Shown here piece by piece: positions 5,060 through 5,562 of a stretch of 5,562 bases of DNA. Below the pieces are notes generated by a model, which was given only the letters and a program-made list of their open reading frames with translations, was not told the origin of the DNA and did no database searches. Positions within the stretch are counted from its first letter, which is position 1, and every line of letters begins with the position of its first letter. Location of the stretch: positions 1 through 5,562 of the forward strand of contig JAEZLD010000163.1 of NCBI GenBank assembly GCA_023415335.1, written 5' to 3'. This DNA is from Bacillota bacterium (GTDB taxonomy: Bacteria > Bacillota > Clostridia > Clostridiales > Caloramatoraceae). The position numbers were made by a program, and so were the translations under genes.

Positions 5060-5562
5060 ATGAAGCTATTTAAACATTTTTTAATACTCTTATTTCTGCT
5101 TATGGCAACCTTCCTTTATCCATCGTACACCTTTGCAGCACCACCATCAGAAGCCGTGACTCCCTCTAAGAAATTTCAGCCCCAAACCAAGCAATATGAA
5201 TCCATGGTAAAGGAACTGTCTAAGCTTAAGGGGGTAAGTGAGGAGCAGGTAAAATCTCAGCTTAAAAAGGAATCTGAGGACAACAATGCCAGGCTACTGA
5301 AGCTAGCAGACGAAAGAGGTGTTTCAGTTGCAGAGCTTAAGAAGCAGCTAAGAGCAGCCTCAAAGGTAAAGCACGAAAAGGAACTTGAGGAAAAGGCAAA
5401 GTCTAAAAACATATCTGTTGAGGAGCTAAAAAAGCAGATGGATGAGGAGCGTCTGGGTAAGGATAAGGATATGAAAGCCCAAGCAGATAAGCTTGGAATA
5501 ACTACAGAGCAGCTTATGGCCCGTATGTGGGCGCAGAAGATATACGATAAGGAAAGGGAGAT
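5060..5562 (+). CDS. Secreted Lys/Glu-rich helical repeat protein, partial (3' end beyond window)
   Basis: Open from ATG 5060 to the window edge (167 complete codons, no stop). Residues 1-26 are a clear Sec signal peptide: basic MKLFKH, a hydrophobic core LILLFLLMATFLY, and a cleavage site after TFA (probably before APPSEAV). No lipobox cysteine is present, so the product should be released or associated with the cell wall. The mature part is highly charged and predicted almost entirely helical. It contains four degenerate units of about 29-30 residues, anchored by GVS (58), GVS (87), NIS (117) and GIT (146), each followed by a helix of the form EELKKQL/EQVKSQL/EQLMARM. Cys is absent from the visible part. 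The GVSxEEL pattern recalls short helical modules in small clostridial secreted proteins (for example DUF2680 types), but I cannot assign a function. The start is supported by GGAGG six bases upstream. Confidence 0.85.
   Translation, partial: MKLFKHFLILLFLLMATFLYPSYTFAAPPSEAVTPSKKFQPQTKQYESMVKELSKLKGVSEEQVKSQLKKESEDNNARLLKLADERGVSVAELKKQLRAASKVKHEKELEEKAKSKNISVEELKKQMDEERLGKDKDMKAQADKLGITTEQLMARMWAQKIYDKERE

Noticed and set aside
1..5562. CRISPR array, insertion sequence, integrase, tRNA attachment site or prophage module
   Set aside because: No regularly spaced direct repeats, transposase or integrase motifs, tRNA-like cloverleaf or other phage-type proteins were seen. Mobility of the Tad1-like gene is therefore only inferred from its family.

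Overview
The window looks like an ordinary chromosomal stretch of an anaerobic, low-to-moderate-GC Firmicute, most likely a Clostridium-type bacterium. The evidence is strong AGGAGG-type ribosome sites, TATAAT promoters with extended -10 elements, a Bacillus/Clostridium-type LexA (DinR) box, and a GGGtGRT / NifU-like gene pair that I know mainly from clostridia. No rRNA, tRNA, CRISPR array, transposase or integrase is visible.

Layout. All genes but the last lie on the minus strand, so transcription runs right to left. From right to left: at the right edge a plus-strand gene for a secreted, Lys/Glu-rich repeat protein runs off the window (5060 onward). Divergent from it is an SOS operon (3425-4911): DNA polymerase IV (dinB) under a perfect LexA box, overlapping by 4 bases (ATGA) a small uncharacterised 79-residue protein. 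It ends in a hairpin terminator (3349-3381). The next promoter is embedded in that terminator and drives a two-gene operon: a NifU/IscU-like scaffold-related protein (2597-3289) and a GGGtGRT-family protein (1576-2577), closed by a strong terminator (1534-1564). Next is a single-gene cassette (1061-1435) with its own strong promoter. I recognise its product as a homologue of Tad1, the phage-type anti-Thoeris protein that sequesters cyclic ADP-ribose signals. A 366-base non-coding stretch follows, then a manganese (di-Mn) catalase (17-694).

How the genes relate. DinB and its partner are an SOS damage-tolerance unit. The NifU-like/GGGtGRT pair is a conserved cysteine-rich unit of unknown job, plausibly metal or Fe-S related. 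The catalase removes peroxide. The Tad1-like gene is the odd one out: an immune-signal sponge best known from phages, here between housekeeping-type genes with no other phage gene in view. It is the most interesting item in the window, either as a prophage relic or as a gene kept by the host.

Several starts were moved from the longest possible frame: catalase to 694, dinB to 4911 and the small dinB partner to 3664. In each case a good Shine-Dalgarno site or the operator position decides.
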